A stretch of DNA of 64,000 nucleotides from Chrysogorgia sp. JL179-B06 (GCA_035772405.1 JAYKKM010000196.1:3404001-3468000), one strand, 5' to 3'. Counted from the first letter of the stretch, positions 1 to 10,560 are shown. A program made the numbers and translations. Notes: a model not told the origin generated them from the letters alone.

Positions 1-560
1 TTTACACACTCGATTTGTCGGGCCGATTTTCCAAATATGGGCATCCGATTGATGGCGTTAGCGTTGATGTCAGCAAGTCCTGACACTGAAAATCGGGAGA
101 AAAATCTGTAGAAAAGTCACAGATTTTTCCAGAGTCGTAGCGATTTTTGACTGTAACTATGACTACCGAATAAACGCGCGTATATTTCAAAAAAATTAAA
201 ACAAAAAAAAGAATATGTCGACCGTAAACTACGAGTGTATAGCAGACGAAGCTGTTTTATTAAATACGGAACTAGTTATAGTTGAAAATAATCGGAGGAA
301 AAAAAAGAGCCGGCCATTTACTGACAAGGAGATGCGAATTTTAATTTCGGAGTGGTTTAAATACCCGCAATTATACAACAAGAAATTGAACGAATACCAC
401 GACTAGTGATTTTATAATATTTAGTAAAAATCGGGAGTAAAAATCGGGAGTTACGTTTACACACTGCGATTTGTCGGAGATGACGAATTAGCGAAATTTA
501 CCGCGAATCACGTAAATATTCGCCAGTGTCGGCCCGACAAATCGTAGTGTGTAAACGTAC
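1..560. mobile_element. DNA transposon/MITE with terminal inverted repeats, cut by the left edge
   Basis: The window opens with TTTACACACTCGATTTGTCG and the mirror of this end, CGACAAATCGTAGTGTGTAA, lies at about 535-556, so 1-560 is a terminal-inverted-repeat element whose first bases lie off the window. A second inward-facing copy of the end begins at about 455, so the right end is itself a palindrome of about 105 bp. The element carries the small ORF at 215-406. It sits upstream of the first visible anoctamin exon, hence probably in an intron. Related end sequences recur near 50745 and 58649. The superfamily is not certain; PIF/Harbinger is a guess from the ORF. Confidence 0.7.
215..406 (+). 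CDS. Short MADF-like ORF inside the transposon
   Basis: This is a 63-residue ORF with a basic run (NNRRKKKSR, about residues 26-34) followed by EMRILISEWFKYPQLYNKKL. The spacing of the aromatic residues and the 'YPQLY-K---Y-D' ending resemble the start of a MADF/Myb-SANT-like DNA-binding domain, which some Harbinger-type transposons encode as an accessory protein. It stops after about a third of a normal MADF domain, so it is either a truncated remnant or the first exon of a spliced transposon gene. No transposase is visible. Whether it is expressed is unknown. Confidence 0.4.
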   Translation: MSTVNYECIADEAVLLNTELVIVENNRRKKKSRPFTDKEMRILISEWFKYPQLYNKKLNEYHD

Positions 561-616
561 CTTAAGGCTAACGAATTAAAAGGCTAACGAATGAATTATT
601 TTCGCTTGTGTTTCAG

Positions 617-768
617 AGTACGACGAAGAGAGGTATTCTTGAAAAAGGTGCTGAATACAGCGATGGTTGTGGTGAAAATAACGACTGTATGACTATGTTA
701 TCTCTACAAGTAGCAATGTTAATGATCATGAAACCACTTCCTAAGCTCTTCAGTGATTCCATAGTGCC
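617..768 (+). CDS. Anoctamin exon a (first visible)
   Basis: The acceptor is TTGTGTTTCAG and the donor GTAAGT at 769. The exon encodes a Cys-containing extracellular loop and the start of a membrane helix ([18 protein letters not shown]). It ends after two bases of a codon. The upstream exon is not in the window, so phase 0 at its start is inferred from the frame. Confidence 0.8.
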
Positions 769-3700
769 GTAAGTTTACAATTCTTTGTTGTGTGAACGAT
801 TTATAACCCAATCTCTTCCTCAAATTAACTATATACATGTACACTAATTGTAAATAGTGACTTGGCAAATTGACTGTATCAGTCAATTTGAACTGATTGA
901 GGGTGGGGACCTTGGCGCCTAGTACGTCACTGTAGTGCAACACTAACGCTAACCCTATTCACGGTCTTCCGAAGGTCGACCGAAGCCGACTGGGCGCCAT
1001 CTTTGTCCCACAGAGTCATCTCATCTAACCTTTTCCGAGTTTGAGCCCGAACAAATCTCAAGTGAATAAATTCAAAATAGCGCTCAGTTGATCGAGCATT
1101 CCTTGCGGGTGCAAGGAATATAGATTAGGGTTAGGACTAGGACTAGGGTTACAGTTAAAAAAAACGGTTAAAACTGTTAGAGCATGCTTCGTTCGCCATT
1201 TGGAAAAAAAACACTTGGGTGAGAACTAGTACCTAATTAAATTAGTACCGTAATTAAAATAATTATTCAATTTTCGATGTATTTACAATTAGTGTATGTA
1301 TTCAATTTGAGCAAGATTTTGGGATAAATAATCTGTTTATTTTTATATACGTAAGGTGGGTTCAACATATTTGGCAGAAAGGAATAAGAAAGACGTGTTG
1401 CTGGTGTTGCAGAAACCGGCGAGTGCACAGCTCAATGGACGTCTCCGTTGAAGAATATATTGAAAGTGAACTAAATAAACCAAAAGTGGGAGATTTTACG
1501 TTGTCAGAATACAGTGAAAAAGGTAAGGAGCCTTGCCCTCACGGCGATTTCTTGTTCATTCACTTTAGCAAAATATTCCGCTATATGTGATATATATGAG
1601 CTGATAGCTTTCTAGTAGAACAGCCAATCAGATTGCAGAATAGCTCATATATGGTGGATCTCTCTCTCTGAAAAAAAATTGAAGGGTAATCTACATATGG
1701 TCCTTAGAAAATGGCGTCTCATTTTACAGTAAGTTACATAAAGCGAAAATATTAAAATGAAGATTCTGCTTATCGAGTAGATCGCCTACCGTTTGTCAAC
1801 CTCTTAATATATGCAACAACTATTTTTAAATTATTCAGTTAGCGGTTTGATTAGATTAGTCGAACATACATCGGCCAAATTTTTGTTGTTGGATTTTGTT
1901 GGATCCAAATTGTTGTTGGATTTTTTAAAAGTTTTATACCAACTTTTTAATAATCACAACTTGCAATGACAACAGAACAATGAGCATTTTAAAATTTCGT
2001 TATTAATAGAAGAACAAGTAATATTGACGAAAGTTATCTCTAGGTATCGTCATTTAGCAGATCGTAGGTTTAACTGATCTAATCAAACCGGTAACTGAAT
2101 AATTTGAGAATCGTTGTTGTATAGAGGTTGAAAAACGGCAGACGAGCTACTCAATAAGCAGATTCTTTATTTTAATATTTTCACTCAATGTAACTCATTG
2201 TAAAATGATACGCCATTTTCTAAGAATCATATGTAAATTAACCTTCAAACAGCGGCCATTTTGTCGTTAATTTCTGGTGATGAAAAATCATGCGGATAAC
2301 TCAAAACAACGATATTTCTGTAGACGATATCGACCGCTACCAGTTTTAGTTTAGTTTACCCAGAACACTCTACAGTGACTATGAAAACAAAAATGTCTGA
2401 AATCATAGGTTGAAAGTGGTTTAAATGTATAATGGTAACGATCTGCAACTATGGCATTTAAAATACTATGATCTTAAGAATGTCATCGCCATCTTGACTT
2501 TTGTATAAATTCCCTATTGCGTATAAGTGCAGGACGCAAACATTTTCGGATAAACATGCAGTGATTTGTGGACATAAAAGCATTTTTAATTTCTTAAAGG
2601 ATACAGTTAAATCATAACGTAATGATAGCAGCTCACCCCCTTGATCTGCTAAATCATAAATAAGCTTTGAATCTTCTCCATATTTTCCCGTCAATGTTTC
2701 CTAAAAATCCACACAACCATTTCGAATAGTAAACATTAATTAAAGTTTAAAAAGTTATGTCTAGATTTTGTCAATTGGTGGATCGTAGATTTGAATGATC
2801 TAATCAAACCGATAACTGAATAATTTGATAATCGCCGTTGCATATATTAAGAGGTCGGCAAACAGTGAACGATCAACTCAATAAGCAGAATCTTCATTTT
2901 AATATTTTAGCTTTATGGAACTCATTGTAAAATGAGACGCCATTTTCTAAGAACCATATGTAAATTAACCTTCAAGTGGCGGCCATTTTGTCGTTAATTT
3001 CTGGTAATGGTTACTGGAAGAACCAAAAATGGCAGTTTAAATTTGAAATTGAACTGCGAATTACTTGACGACGTTCGAACAATGACAACGTATATTTTCA
3101 TTTCGTTTTTTAGTGATACAGTATGGATTTTTGATGGTATGTATAACGTAACATTACATCGACAAGCTTGGATTACTGCGTTGCTCAAAACTCTACATTA
3201 CCCTGATAAAGTGACAAGCATGAATATACACTGCTTTCTAATACCTACGGCCTACACAAACGAATTTCCTGTGCCTGTTTCTTTTATTTAGCTTTTTGCA
3301 GCTGCATTTCCTTTGGCACCTCTCATCGCTCTCGTTACCAACATATTTGACTTACGAATGGATGCCAAGAGATTATTATGGACTGACAGGCATTCTGTGG
3401 CATTTCGAGCAGAAGATATTGGTAAGAAACCTTTTGAATTGACATGTTTATGACCCCAATGATGAGTGTATTAATTGGTCGCGTAGTAACTGGTCGTGCA
3501 ATTGACGGTGCTGGCAAAGATGGCGCCTGTACTTGTAACTGCCATGCTTTGTGAACTTACATTATAGCTCCCCTAACAGATATTAAAACATTGGTTAACA
3601 TGCTAACATGAATCAAGTACTGAAGCAAGCGCGTGATTTTCACCAAATGTAATCTTATTCATATCCTATTTTGTGTAATAACATTATAAGGGCAAGGGAA

Positions 3701-3800
3701 CTCGGAGCAGCAAACAATCATTTGTAAGTTTATAAAGCTGTAATATACCCACTACCATTTATGCAAGTCAAAGAAGCTTGCATGGTTTGTGAGAGAATAT

Positions 3801-3840
<40 letters not shown>

Positions 3841-5807
3841 AATATAGAATTTCTTTCTAGGAACGTGGTACTCTATTTTGGAATTCTTGAATGTTGTTGG
3901 TGTTGTGACTAATTCATTCTTAGTGGCGTTTACGTCTCAATATGGGCGAAACTGGGAAGGAGGCTCAACATTTGTAACAGTTACTCAAGAGTTGTTCAAT
4001 AGTACCACTAATGCCACCGTTATTCATCAAACAATCACGGAGTATGCGTCGCATAGAAACAGATTGTGGTTAATCATTGGATTTGAGGTAGTTATATAGA
4101 ATTATATCTTTTGTTCATTTTTAATACTGTTCTGTATGATCCTGGTCTATATTTACTATGTATATTGTTTCCCGAACTGTACCCAAAAAAATTAAAGGCC
4201 TTTAAGTATAATATTTAAAAATGTTAATAGTTTTACGGTATCAGCTCTTGTACTTGAGAAATAACGTTTTCATTCTCATATATATTTTATGCTTCTGGAT
4301 GCCGCCATTTTGTGTCATTCCAGAGTTTGCTTGGCGGCTCAGACTCGATGACCAGCGGGGATTTATTTTTAATTTTGACGTCATTCAGTGCAAGGAACAA
4401 AAGACAAGCACTCGATGACGTCAAAATGGAAAAGAAAACCACCGCTGTACATCAACTTTGAGCAGTGGAGGAAACTATAAAATGGCGGCGTCCAGAAGCA
4501 TAAAATACGAGAATAAAAACGTTATTTACCGTCACCGTAAAACTATTAACATTTCTAAACATTATACTTCAAGGCCTTTTATTTAAAAGTAATTTTTTTG
4601 GGTACAGTTCCTCTTTAAAGTGCCTATAACGTCTGTGGGGATTTATCATATTTGTAATCTATGGATTATCCTGAGATAAATTGTAATATATCTTGTCAGC
4701 TAAAAATTTCATCTTCATAGACTTATTTGCTGTTAAAGTTGACGGAAGTGACGTCGTAACGGGCATCTGTTGAAACATCTTTACAGATGCCCGCTATGAC
4801 GTCATTTCCGTCAACTTTTACAGCAAAAAAGTCTATGAAGATTAACTTTTCAGCTGACAAGATATTTTACAATTTACCTCAGGAGAATCCGTAGATTACA
4901 AATATGTTAAATCCCTGCACAGACGTTATAGGCACTTTAAGTTCTATACATGCTAACACGAAGATAGACATCCTGGCAAGAAGGAGCATTGTAAACTTGA
5001 GGAGCATGCTTATTTATGAAGAGATATACATGCTAACACGAAGATAGACATCCCAGCAAGAAGGAGCATTGCAAACTTGAGGAGCATGCTTATTTATGAA
5101 GAGATATACATGCTAACACGAAGACAGACATCCCGGCAAGAAGGAGCATTGTAAACTTGAGGAGCAAGCTTATTTATGAAGAGATTTTTTCAAGTTTCTT
5201 TCTTTTCCTTTAAGCACATAGTGTTTGCTGTGAAATTTTTTATTGCACTGGTAATCCCCGATGTTCCATCCCATGTCATAATGGCAAAAAGAAGGGTGAG
5301 TATAACTTGAAAAAAATTGACGCCACACATTCACCCCAAATTCTTATGCATCTTATTTTAGTAATATAATATTTTGTTAATTTAACTTTTTTTAAATTTT
5401 AATACATTTTTTGAACTTAATATTTGAACTTTTAGGAGAAATACCACGTTGATCAGTTGCTCGAGAAAGCAGGAGTAAGTAGGGGACCTGAAAACAAGCC
5501 TTCGGAAAGTTCGACGAATCTTTCTTCAAAGAAAGATAGTGAGGTACAAACAGAACCAATTGAAAGGTATTCTGAAACAGATCTTGCAAAGTTAGATGTT
5601 GTAAGTTCGACTACGATACGTTCCCGACGTCAAAAAGGGCGGAAATCTAGCGAAAAGATTAAAAAATGTAACAATGAAAGCATCAAGTTTGAAACAGAAC
5701 GCGAGGAACCGGAGTATACGAATGTGACCATACCTCATGGTAAACCTGCCCCATTACCCTCAGGATATGCGCCGACTTTACCAACTGCAGATAGTTCTGT
5801 GGCGTAA
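617..5807 (+). CDS. Anoctamin (TMEM16 family), C-terminal seven exons; 5' end outside the window
   Basis: The joined exons are 617-768, 1356-1522, 3114-3136, 3292-3421, 3861-4087, 5215-5295 and 5436-5807. All junctions are GT-AG with matching phases and give 383 residues plus stop. Family hallmarks appear in order: a Cys-rich stretch before a transmembrane helix ([13 protein letters not shown]), the EYSEKVIQYGF helix start, [19 protein letters not shown], the RAEDIGTWYSIL segment, LVAFTSQYG, the ERHIVF-type last helix ([11 protein letters not shown]) and [14 protein letters not shown]. Anoctamins are multi-span membrane proteins acting as Ca2+-activated chloride channels and/or lipid scramblases. 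The hydrophilic tail of about 120 residues is rich in Lys, Ser and Glu and looks lineage-specific. Overall pattern is closer to the ANO1-7 group than to ANO8/ANO10, but I cannot assign a paralogue. The introns are full of transposons. Confidence 0.9.
1356..1522 (+). CDS. Anoctamin exon b
   Basis: The exon encodes a Trp/Cys-rich cytoplasmic-type loop (KTCCWCC) and then [12 protein letters not shown]. The acceptor ATACGTAAG was chosen because it is the one whose phase matches exon a; an alternative at about 1378 (TTTGGCAG) breaks the frame. The donor is GTAAGG at 1523, leaving one base of a Val codon. Confidence 0.7.
1665..2290. repeat. Inverted repeat (palindromic MITE) in the anoctamin intron
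   Basis: The stretch at about 1676-1865 is the reverse complement of about 2075-2265, sharing blocks such as AAAATGGCGTCTCATTTTAC and GGTTTGATTAGATTAG. A third copy in the same orientation as the right arm occupies about 2755-3008. The arms are diverged by roughly 10-20 percent by eye. Confidence 0.75.
2602..2700 (-). pseudogene. Captured histidyl-tRNA synthetase exon
   Basis: On the minus strand, after an acceptor-like TGGATTTTTAG, 33 codons read [17 protein letters not shown] followed by [16 protein letters not shown]. This is the class II motif 2 approach of histidyl-tRNA synthetase and is very close to animal cytosolic HARS. After LTV the similarity ends, next to a possible GT donor, although the frame stays open to 2458. 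No other HARS exon is seen. It sits antisense in an anoctamin intron between two direct repeat copies (2038-2288 and 2755-3008). It is therefore probably a transduplicated single exon and not a working gene. Confidence 0.7.
2755..3008. repeat. Third copy of the intronic repeat arm
   Basis: This copy is direct relative to 2038-2288. The shared blocks include GATCTAATCAAACCG, ACTCAATAAGCAGA, CCATTTTCTAAGAA and GTCGTTAATTTCTGGT. It ends about 100 bp before the 23-nt microexon. Confidence 0.75.
3114..3136 (+). CDS. Anoctamin microexon of 23 nt
   Basis: The exon supplies the residues (V)IQYGFLM needed between EYSEK of exon b and LFAAAFPL of exon d. It is bounded by TTCGTTTTTTAG and GTATGT, and its phases (one base upstream, none downstream) fit exactly. 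Family knowledge supports it: anoctamins have an 'E--IQFGF---F--AFPLAPL' run at this point. Confidence 0.85.
3292..3421 (+). CDS. Anoctamin exon d
   Basis: The acceptor is TTCTTTTATTTAG and the donor GTAAGA. The exon encodes [17 protein letters not shown], then the conserved R-DAK-like segment and FRAEDIG, one of the clearest anoctamin signatures. Confidence 0.9.
3861..4087 (+). CDS. Anoctamin exon e
   Basis: The acceptor is TTTCTTTCTAG. The exon encodes [20 protein letters not shown] (a membrane helix) and then a Ser/Thr/Asn-rich extracellular loop with candidate N-glycosylation sequons (NSTTNAT). It ends at GFE before GTAGTT. An (AT)n run at about 3809-3838 lies just upstream in the intron. 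Confidence 0.9.
4173..4611. mobile_element. Palindromic MITE, family A, copy 1
   Basis: The arms begin GAACTGTACCCAAAAAAATT and end with its mirror, AATTTTTTTGGGTACAGTTC. Inside each arm are ATAACGTTTTCATTCTC and GCTTCTGGA-GCCGCCATTTT. Other copies lie at 26263-26668 and 33526-33937. The centre carries TGACGTCA-like sequences. There is no coding capacity. Confidence 0.85.
4614..4940. mobile_element. Palindromic MITE, family B, copy 1
   Basis: The ends are TTAAAGTGCCTATAACGTCT and its mirror AGACGTTATAGGCACTTTAA, with long near-perfect arms around AGGCATCTGT-type central sequence. It abuts family A with only a few bases between. Related copies lie at 19229-19500, 28686-29001 and 34190-34505. 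Confidence 0.85.
4949..5185 (+). repeat. 80-bp tandem repeat, three copies
   Basis: Three nearly identical 80-bp units start CATGCTAACACGAAGA and end TTATTTATGAAGAGATATA. The array stops about 30 bp before the splice acceptor of anoctamin exon f. Confidence 0.9.
5215..5295 (+). CDS. Anoctamin exon f
   Basis: The acceptor is TTTTCCTTTAAG and the donor GTGAGT. The exon encodes [20 protein letters not shown] followed by VIMAKRR, the last membrane helix and the start of the cytoplasmic tail, well conserved in the family. Confidence 0.9.
5436..5807 (+). CDS. Anoctamin terminal exon
   Basis: The exon begins [13 protein letters not shown], continuing the conserved post-helix segment. It then runs about 110 residues of hydrophilic, Ser/Lys/Glu-rich, probably disordered tail to a TAA at 5805-5807. 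The last residues are Pro-rich ([15 protein letters not shown]). Confidence 0.9.
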   Translation, partial: EKYHVDQLLEKAGVSRGPENKPSESSTNLSSKKDSEVQTEPIERYSETDLAKLDVVSSTTIRSRRQKGRKSSEKIKKCNNESIKFETEREEPEYTNVTIPHGKPAPLPSGYAPTLPTADSSVA

Positions 5808-7857
5808 CACGATCTAACATCACGTGACACCATACCTAAACAGTTTTTGCGTGTACTGGTTGCTAAACAAGTGGTGCTATGTCAGAAGCTGGAAAACTTA
5901 CCTCCGTAGTTAGTATTTTTAATCTAATAATGTTCATAGCCTTTTGATGGTTCGATTGATATATGAAATTAGGGGGCCCGGTTGAATTTCAATTTTTTCA
6001 TTTTCCGTGTCCCAGGCACGAAATGATATAAAACTTTATATTACACGACGTTTCCACTTACATGGCATGCATCAATGTGCGTGGTTTCACATTTGCAAAA
6101 TCTTAATTCAAAAGGCTATATAAATATAATATTATTAATATATACTGATCTAAAAACGTTGTAAGTGCTCGACTTTCTTTCATCTTTGTTATAATTATTT
6201 TTCAGTATTATAACGACTAAATGTTGACAGTAGTGTGCAATTCGTACATGTTCTTTTATTATCGTTTTCGAAAATACCAGGAATCTGTTTATATGAGTAT
6301 ATTAAGGCATGAGTATATTAAGGCATTAGTGCATTAGCGTCAATTCGTTACATTTGTTTTGCAATTAAAGTTTCATAAAAAAATCAAGAAATTAAATAAT
6401 GCAACGCTTTATTCTAATCTGCAATATGGCTATAGTTAGTCAAATTAATTTTCGACTGCGCGGGGGGGGGGGGGGCGCGTGGCTGCGCTCCAGTATTGTA
6501 TGTTGCTGATAGCCCAGTATTGTATGTTGCTGATAGCCCAATGTTGCTGATAGTTTGAGATTAAATATGATTAAAGAGATTCTATAAAGAGATTCTAAAG
6601 AGTTATCGACACAAAATTTGACACTAAAACAATGGAATCAACCACAAAGAAACCAATGTCCTAACCTTAAGCCTAACTCTAACCGTAATTCTTATTGGTT
6701 GAGAGGAGTACAATTATTTTATTAATTGTACTGCAGTACAATTAATGATTTTCCCAAAACAAACAAAATTGGGGATCAAATTTTGTATGCATATAATAAA
6801 CAAGTAATCATATAATCATAAAACGATTTGCACAGTTTTGCCAGCATTACGTGCGAGGCCATTGGTTGTACACCAGATCATCATGTCGTTAGTACAGGCC
6901 TGCAGTTTTGGGGTACAGCGATTTTTGTGGTACAGCGAGCTAGTGTAGCTTTATTTGTGGTTAGGTTGTTGTGGTTAGGTTAGGGTTAATGTATATGTCA
7001 TTGTTGGAATAAACTTTACAAAAGAAGGTAAATGAATTTAGTGTTTACCGATCTATCAAGATTGTTTTTGTCATGCTATCTTTATTATGGATGCTTCAAA
7101 TGGACAACTTGCATCGATGGTTAAACCATTCACTGATTTTGGGTAAATACGTACCTAAAATGAACAGGTTTTGTGATTGGCTATATGGAACAAAGGTGGT
7201 TAGGGTTAGGATCAAGATTAGGTCTTCAAAATGGAAGATTTTCAGCATAGGCGCATCGTATGATTTAGTATTTTTTAAACTCTAATATATTATGTTAATG
7301 TTAAAAAGAATTACTTTAATATTAAAACAGTTCTAAATATAAATCTTTCATGAATATTTAACAGCAAATATTACCCGAATTAGTACCCGAAATTTCTTTC
7401 AAAAAGTACCCAAAATGTTTATTTTTGGTGAGATTAAGTACTCCCCTATTTCGGTGAGGAACCTGCTGAGAAATCTAGTCACATATAAAGTTACACCTGT
7501 CACACTGCATCCGATGATAGACAGTCAACTCTTAATTGTTCGGGCAAAAATGTTTTGCCGCCCAAACATAACTAGTCAGCTACGTCTATGCTTTTCAGTC
7601 ATCCCTTTTAGTATTGTCCCTGTAACTACAAAGTAATTTGGAAAAAAGTTGTACTTGTTGAAAAGTGCTCAGTCAAACTGGCCGGGTCGACCAGACTGCA
7701 TGCTACGCCTATGTAACCAACCGATAAATTTCGGCTGAAGACGTGCTGCGCTGCTCGATATGTATGAGTAATAAAAACCTGCAAAACACGCCCCATGACA
7801 TAAAAGAACATTTATTCATTTATCTTTTATTTTATTTTACAAATATCAATCAAGAAA
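5808..7857. other. Convergent intergenic region with 3' UTR of anoctamin
   Basis: No coding exon is recognised. An ATTAAA at about 6364 is a candidate polyadenylation signal for anoctamin. A G-run of about 13 lies at 6462-6474. At about 6490-6560 a 30-bp unit containing GTATTGTATGTTGCTGATAG is tandemly repeated. At 6960-6990 and 7197-7230 there are imperfect TTAGGG-like runs. From 7278 to about 7600 is a dispersed repeat also found near 36900-37260. AATAAA motifs for the fasciclin gene (minus strand) are near its stop. Confidence 0.5.
7811..7831 (-). promoter_or_regulatory. Candidate polyadenylation signals of the fasciclin gene
   Basis: TTTATT on the + strand (AATAAA on -) occurs at 7811-7816 and 7826-7831, about 27-47 bases past the stop codon. 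Position and sequence fit; no transcript evidence is available. Confidence 0.45.
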
Positions 7858-8168
7858 CTAGAGTAGGAATAGAAACTGGGGCGGTAACAGCACTGTATCG
7901 ATGACATGAACTACTCCATTGTATGCAATGATATCGGCTTGGATGACTGTGGAATTATTTATGATCACTTTTCCTCCACTTAGTTGAACCTTCACATTAG
8001 CACCTTGGTATGTTTCGACTTCTTCACCATTTTCAAAACCAGCAGAGCAGTAAATATCGGTGAGTAAATGATATTCCATGACATTATGAAGAAAGTTGTC
8101 GTCGTCGTTGAGTTTGTCTATCACATCTGGAGAAAGTTTCTTGAAAGCAGCATCGTTTGGGGCAAGAA
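7858..8168 (-). CDS. Fasciclin gene exon 3
   Basis: The acceptor reads TTGTATTAG followed by TTCTTGCC. The exon holds most of FAS1 domain 2, including DVIDKL and the H2 box, and the stop codon. Confidence 0.9.
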
Positions 8169-8447
8169 CTAATACAACATGAGAAACGAGATATTCATCA
8201 ATTCATTCAAAACATAGATATGGCTGATATTTGGAGAAATGTGCATCTGAATATGCATCTACCTCATTGATGTACATCTGAAGATGTATCTATATATCAT
8301 TCCATTTACGTCTTCTCTGACTTGCTTTTAGTTTTCTTGTCTTCCTTCCTTTTCCTTCCTTCCTCTTCCTTCCTTCCTTCCAGCTCCATTCTTTCTTTCT
8401 TTCTTTCTTTCCTTCCTTCCTTCCTTCCTTCCTTCCTTCCTTCCTTC

Positions 8448-8478
<31 letters not shown>

Positions 8479-10560
8479 TAAATAGTCTTGTCCAAACAAG
8501 TTATCTTACATAAAAAATTCTCAGGGCTCTAAATGAGTAACCTGAAGAATTTAATTTAAAATTTATTTCGATCCACGTTTACCCCAAAAGCAAACTTGCT
8601 TATCTAGGGGGCTCACGTATACATTTAACCAACTAATTACATAGCTAATAAAAAAATAATAGAACTAATATAAAAATATGTATAATTATAAAAAGAGAAA
8701 ATATTTAAAGCTTAAATGTTTTAAAAAGGTTCTTTATCCTAATTGAACCTAAAACAACTGCTTTTTGCATGCTACTTAAAACTCTTTCTGCTAGTGAAGA
8801 CTTCTGCGATGCAGGATATCTTCCCATTACATCCAATAAGACATTAATTTGATGGATATGGAAGCCATGGTATCTTCTCTGCAGCTCAGTACGCACTTCC
8901 TGGTATTATTAGCACCAGAAAATGTAGCAGAAATATTTCACATGAGCAGAAAGAGATATAACCTAAGAAATGGAGATTTCATCATACCGCGGTTTGAAAC
9001 CATAAGATATGGCAAACATTCAATAAGCTATATGGGACCCTACTTATGGTCAAAACTGGGAAATACAGAAAAGGACAAATCTAGCCTCAGTTCATTTAAA
9101 TACCATATAAGAACTAGAGATATAGCTAGTCTAATAGAAGACGGATGTAAGAACTGCGGACTATGCTCCACATAGTGTTTTAGTAATTTTACATATATAT
9201 TTATCTATTTTACTTCATTTTAGCCATATATCATCTATACTAATGCATAGTACTATAGCATCTATACTTATCAATTTATAACATTGTATATTCATCCATA
9301 ACTACTTAATATTTGCTACTATATACCCTAAATAGTGTCCCCAATTAGTTTGTCAAAAGCTAAACACCATTGACACTGAAATAAAGTTTTATTATTATTA
9401 TTATTATTATTCTCTGTTTTTTCCTTATCCTTCCTGTCAATGTTTGTAACCCATGGGCAACTGCATTCAATAACGGTCACCGTCTTTGACTTTTGATCAA
9501 TTACGACTATATCTGGCCTGTTTCCTTGCTCAACCACAGTTAGTATTTCAGCTCCAGATGAGTAAATTGGAATATCCCAAAGGATCTGTACGTCGTCCGT
9601 CTTCGTTGCGGGCTTTGGCTCAACGCCACTGTTTGGAGGTGGAATTGTTTTAATGATGCCAAATTGTTGCAGCAGCGCAAAATATAAGCATTTTAAGACA
9701 TTGTTGTGGCGATACAGGTATTCCGTCTGGGAGAGGCGTGGGCATCCAGATAGGAGGTGTAGGACTGTTTCCGGTTTTGTTTTGCAAAGGCGGCATAAGG
9801 TGGTGTTGACGTTTTGGCCGAGCTTCGAGCTGTAATAAACATGGGTGGGTATTAGTTGTTGATTAATTTCCTCCATGTCCGCTACGATCTCTGTAGGACA
9901 TCCTTTCCATCCGTTCAGCCAGGGAAAGCATGATCTGGAATCTTCGGATTTCCACCTCTCCTTTGTAATGCTTCCAAGCCATGGCTGGTTGGCGATCGCT
10001 TCCTTGGTTTGGGCAATCGTTACTTCTCGCATGCAAGCGCGATCTTATCTTTCCTTCGTCTGTAGATATGTCCACTCCTAATTCCTCAGCATACCTTTCA
10101 GCGTCATTCATGATGGATTTCCTCCCTCTGTTCCTTCTTCCTTGGTCAGCCAGCGTGGCTGCTTTAACCGCTAGATCGTCAGATCCATACAAATGGATGG
10201 CAGTTTTAATCTTCAATTCTTTATATTTTTGCTCCACGCTTTTTAACCCCCTTCCTCCTAACGAAGGCAAGCAAAGGCACGGAGGCACATGGGTGCCTTC
10301 CCCCATTTTCCGTCATAATCTTCCGAACTTCTCGATCAAGTTCCTGGATCTCGTGAACCGTCCATTCTGTGGTGATCATGAAGTACGCTAGGGCTGGCAT
10401 TGCGAAGGTATTGGTAGCCTGTACTTTAAGAGCATCTGATAATGGCGACGACCATATCAGCCACACACGTTGTAGGAATTCTTTAGTAGCTCTCTCAAGG
10501 ATTGTGATTACGAATTTCAATGATTTTCTTTCTTTCCCTTCTTTCTTTCTTTCTTTCCCT

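Noticed and set aside
6955..7230. Interstitial telomere arrays
   Set aside because: Only a few imperfect TTAGGG-like units, not a true array; noted only as context.
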